A stretch of DNA of 64,000 bases, taken from positions 1 to 64,000 of the forward strand of contig VSOZ01000021.1 in the NCBI GenBank assembly GCA_009775095.1, given 5' to 3'. Below, piece after piece: positions 61,609 to 64,000 of this stretch (position 1 is the stretch's first letter; each line of letters opens with the position of its first letter). The notes under the pieces were generated by a model that saw nothing but the letters and a program-made list of their open reading frames with translations, was not told the origin of the DNA and ran no database searches. The position numbers were made by a program, and so were the translations under genes. The stretch is from Muribaculum sp. Lineage in GTDB: Bacteria > Bacteroidota > Bacteroidia > Bacteroidales > Muribaculaceae.

Positions 61609-62348
61609 TACCGGTCTATAGGATATTTTGGATAACCTTGATAGTGATGGCGTATGCTGCTGTTGCATCCGCACAAACGGTTTTCTATGTAGAGAAAATA
61701 AGCGAAACGGAATATATCAAAGCTGAAAAAGAGAGTTTGCGCTATAATATCATTCCGGCCGATACCATTGCCGACAATGATATTGTCTCAATGGTATTGA
61801 AAGAATCGCAAGCGAAATTTGAACGCCTTGATTCTGCTTCACAACAAGAAATATACAGCTTTGTAGATTCAGAAGGATTTGTGTTTAATAAGCAACGGTT
61901 ATTATATCTTCCAGAATTAAAGTTGTATGGTTTCGTTATACCTAACAATCCATTTGACGATTCTGTATGGTGGTTTGATGCTGAAACTGGCAAATATATT
62001 TGTAGTGCAAACTGTCCCACGGCTATAAATGCTAACGGAGTGTATGTGTCGCAGGTCGGCTATGATTGCGATTGGCCTTTGGATCTGAGATTCTTTCGTC
62101 GCGATGGAAACATAATATATGAATTTGAGTCCTATAAATCCTATCAATATGGAGAAATCATATTCTGGCAAGAAGATTCTAAATTAAGTCCAATATTTTG
62201 GCATAACAATAATATGTTGTATTTGAAAACTTATGACCATCAATTACGGGGATATGTATATCTGAAAATAAAGGTTCAGCAAACAGTCAAGGAGATACTT
62301 GAAAATGCGATGCCAAATAGGGCGATAAGACCTGCTCCAAAACGATAG
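61605..62348 (+). CDS. Secreted protein, unknown
   Basis: A 247-residue exported protein: signal peptide at about residues 1-24 (ending ASAQ). The mature domain has segments such as FVIPNNPFDDSVWWFDAETG and YVSQVGYDCDWPLDLRFFRRDG that look like a beta-propeller or Yop-like fold, and a short helical C-terminus. No family recognised. Four bases before the Imm32-like gene. Confidence 0.65.
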   Translation: MIPVYRIFWITLIVMAYAAVASAQTVFYVEKISETEYIKAEKESLRYNIIPADTIADNDIVSMVLKESQAKFERLDSASQQEIYSFVDSEGFVFNKQRLLYLPELKLYGFVIPNNPFDDSVWWFDAETGKYICSANCPTAINANGVYVSQVGYDCDWPLDLRFFRRDGNIIYEFESYKSYQYGEIIFWQEDSKLSPIFWHNNNMLYLKTYDHQLRGYVYLKIKVQQTVKEILENAMPNRAIRPAPKR

Positions 62349-62352
62349 AATT

Positions 62353-62802
62353 ATGAAGCAGTGGCAGAAAATATCAGGTAGTGTAATCTTCGGATTAGAA
62401 GCAGTTATCGAATTGCTCTTATGGGCTTTTACAATTACCGACTGGGAGGACACTCCTGTGTATCGTTGCATAAGCAGTCTTTCATGTGCCATGTGGATAA
62501 ACTATTTTGTAGCACTCGGACTGTTTGTTTACTTGTGGCGAAGAGGAAACCGAGAAAAGAAGTTACCCAAATATTCTTCAAGTGATGGACTAAGACTTGA
62601 TTGGGTAAATGGCTTTGAAATCAAGAGCAATGTAAGTGAGGATGGCATGGTAATAAAGGCGAACAAAGAGGGGTTGCTCTCATTGGCTAATCATCTTGCG
62701 AATTTGGCGCAGTCAGATGTTCCGATTGGCACTCATATACATTTGGATTCATTAAACTCATTGGAAGATGGTTCGGACAACATTATAATCGAGAAAATAT
62801 GA
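62353..62802 (+). CDS. Membrane protein with Imm32-like domain
   Basis: A 149-residue protein with two membrane helices (about residues 8-30 and 46-66) and a soluble C-terminal domain (about 75-149) with EGLLSLANHLANLAQSDVP, GTHIHLDSLNSLEDGS and IIIEKI. This matches the pattern of the Imm32 immunity family (antitoxin to polymorphic toxins), here tethered to the membrane. Recognition is from memory of the family, not a search. ATGA overlap with the next gene. Confidence 0.65.
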   Translation: MKQWQKISGSVIFGLEAVIELLLWAFTITDWEDTPVYRCISSLSCAMWINYFVALGLFVYLWRRGNREKKLPKYSSSDGLRLDWVNGFEIKSNVSEDGMVIKANKEGLLSLANHLANLAQSDVPIGTHIHLDSLNSLEDGSDNIIIEKI

Positions 62803-63176
62803 AGCTGAAAGATAAAAACACGGGCAAATTTATTGGTGTGGCGACTATTAGCGGCATACTGACTTTCGCTATCGCTTGCGGATTGTGGTATATGGTTTCA
62901 GGCGTGAATTGGTTGGGTTTTTGGGGAATTCCTGTCACAATCATTTCGTTTTGGATAATCGGGGCTTTGATAGCGTGGCTTATCATCCCTGACCGGAAAA
63001 GCTATCTGTTAGGCATCGCAGCGTATTTATCCACTATCGGGGTTAATTTCATTATAGCGGCTTTTAATTCCCTCAACGGAGACGGATGGATTGTCCTGTT
63101 AGCAATAGGTTTCGCAATTATCTCCATTCCCGGAGCCATTCTGCTGAATTTAGTAACAATACGTATTCTCAAATGA
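62799..63176 (+). CDS. Four-helix membrane protein, unknown
   Basis: A 125-residue protein with four predicted membrane helices (about residues 10-30, 36-60, 67-90 and 94-120). No family recognised. ATGA overlap on both sides links it tightly to the array. Confidence 0.65.
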   Translation: MKLKDKNTGKFIGVATISGILTFAIACGLWYMVSGVNWLGFWGIPVTIISFWIIGALIAWLIIPDRKSYLLGIAAYLSTIGVNFIIAAFNSLNGDGWIVLLAIGFAIISIPGAILLNLVTIRILK

Positions 63177-63709
63177 ATGCCGACCAATACATAGCAAAGG
63201 AATCGTTTACTGCACCCATTCTGTGTGTGGTAATGACTGCATGGTGCGTATGGGCTGGTTGCACTGAGGGCTGGAACATACTCACCGTTGGCGGCTTGGT
63301 ATTTTTCGCTATCGGCATGATTATCTACATATTCAAGTATGCGAAATACGGACGCAGCGCATTGATTATTGATGAAGCCGGAATCACCATAAAAGATTGG
63401 CGCAAGAATGAAATCCTGCATTGGGCTGCAATCGAGAAATGTGACATATCATGGCGCACTGCTATGGGTCGCTATTTCCGCTGTCTTGGCATAAAGACTT
63501 TGGCAGGGAAACGAGAAAAATTCCACGATGTCAGACTATCCGGCAAATTATGTCGCAACAAGAGCGTAAGGCAAGCGATTGAAAAATTCGGCGGAACCGA
63601 AATATTCGATTATGAAAGTTCAAGCCAACAAAACCGCTATGTCGCAACAATAGCTATTATCGCACTGTTGGCTGTATTCGTAATCTTCATAATTTACTCC
63701 ACACTATGA
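63173..63709 (+). CDS. Membrane protein with PH-like domain (STM3941-like)
   Basis: A 178-residue protein with two N-terminal membrane helices (about residues 14-58), a bacterial PH-like domain (about 66-145; LIIDEAGITIKDW, EILHWAAIEKCDIS) and a C-terminal helix (about 155-176). The layout is that of STM3941-type membrane proteins. The function is unknown. Start at ATG 63173 overlaps the previous stop. Confidence 0.65.
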   Translation: MNADQYIAKESFTAPILCVVMTAWCVWAGCTEGWNILTVGGLVFFAIGMIIYIFKYAKYGRSALIIDEAGITIKDWRKNEILHWAAIEKCDISWRTAMGRYFRCLGIKTLAGKREKFHDVRLSGKLCRNKSVRQAIEKFGGTEIFDYESSSQQNRYVATIAIIALLAVFVIFIIYSTL

Positions 63710-64000
63710 AAAAGGCCGGTAAAATAATCGCATATTCTATCGCTATCTTTATTGTTATAGCGATAGCCGTTTCTATTGTCGCAATTTATCATATGGGCTA
63801 TAATACAGCTCATTACAGAGAGAAAGACATTGATGCAATAAATCAGGCGACCTTTGAGAATAGATACAACGAGCAATCGGAATATAAAGATATAATTATC
63901 AGCAAGGAAGAAGCTATAAAGAATTACTATGACAAAGATTCGGTATTCGATATTGACCGTGAAGATTATGAAACCGCAAAATGGGTTCTGGAATCTTCAT
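63706..64000 (+). CDS. Membrane protein, cut by window end
   Basis: An open frame beginning MKKAGKIIAYSIAIF, with one N-terminal membrane helix (about residues 7-28) and then a charged soluble region (EKDIDAINQATFENRYNEQ). It runs off the window after 98 codons, so the true length is unknown. ATGA overlap with the previous gene; the array therefore continues beyond the window. Confidence 0.6.
   Translation, partial: MKKAGKIIAYSIAIFIVIAIAVSIVAIYHMGYNTAHYREKDIDAINQATFENRYNEQSEYKDIIISKEEAIKNYYDKDSVFDIDREDYETAKWVLESS

Overview
The window is chromosomal DNA from a member of the Bacteroidales, most likely a gut Muribaculaceae-type organism (family-level placement is inference). The signs are promoters of the Bacteroidetes type (TAnnTTTG at -7, sometimes TTTG about 20 bases upstream), start codons with weak or no Shine-Dalgarno sequence, a porQ-cmk-ispH linkage, a long Bacteroidetes-type NusB, many small outer-membrane beta-barrel and TonB-C proteins, a propeller/Y_Y_Y/AraC regulator, and the Bacteroidetes type of thiamine operon. 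No rRNA, tRNA, CRISPR array or insertion sequence was recognised. Coding density is very high and most genes lie in short operons with ATGA stop/start overlaps.

Region 0-16 kb is core genome: a periplasmic chaperone operon (lipoprotein, SurA-like isomerase, OstA-like protein), a YraN nuclease-fold protein, a secreted SSGD-repeat solenoid protein, two glycosyltransferases, mutL, a beta-barrel protein, a lone HsdR-N nuclease-fold protein, holA, a LysM/binding-protein fusion coupled to a second beta-barrel, an OmpA lipoprotein and a drug/metabolite exporter. From 16 to 22.7 kb on the minus strand lies a complete-looking thiamine operon (thiD-thiS-thiE paralog-thiE-thiG-thiC-thiH plus a DNA alkylation repair-like gene), with its own promoter and a TPP riboswitch. 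thiF is not in the operon; thiL is far away at 49.9 kb.

From 22.8 to 28.2 kb sits the most unusual element: a compact three-gene cassette with its own promoter candidate and terminator. It encodes a 1575-residue DUF4062 / STAND-type NTPase / beta-propeller / zinc-ribbon protein, flanked within a few bases by two tiny membrane proteins. The architecture resembles STAND-NTPase conflict or antiphage sensors, and the propeller section is visibly more AT-rich than the rest of the gene. It is followed by a GH31 glycosidase and its probable regulator, a membrane-spanning sensor joined directly to an AraC DNA-binding domain. A pair of 15-base operator-like repeats lies exactly 21 bases apart in front of the glycosidase promoter.

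Region 33-54.5 kb is again core: nitrilase, acyltransferase, porQ (type IX secretion), cmk, ispH, a DEDD exonuclease, a prenyl synthase, TatD, grpE-dnaJ, ispE, sppA, lpxK, purine nucleoside phosphorylase, thiL, and nusB-yajC-ybbR-coaE.

From 54.7 kb to the window end the character changes: lower GC, and a run of tightly overlapping short genes on one strand encoding lipoproteins and small membrane proteins. They include two DKNYY-type proteins and an Imm32-like protein. The run begins with two proteins that share an almost identical N-terminal leader but different C-terminal domains, with a KilA-N-like remnant between them. This looks like an accessory immunity-type (poly-immunity) array; it continues past the end of the window and contains one probable nonsense-interrupted start.
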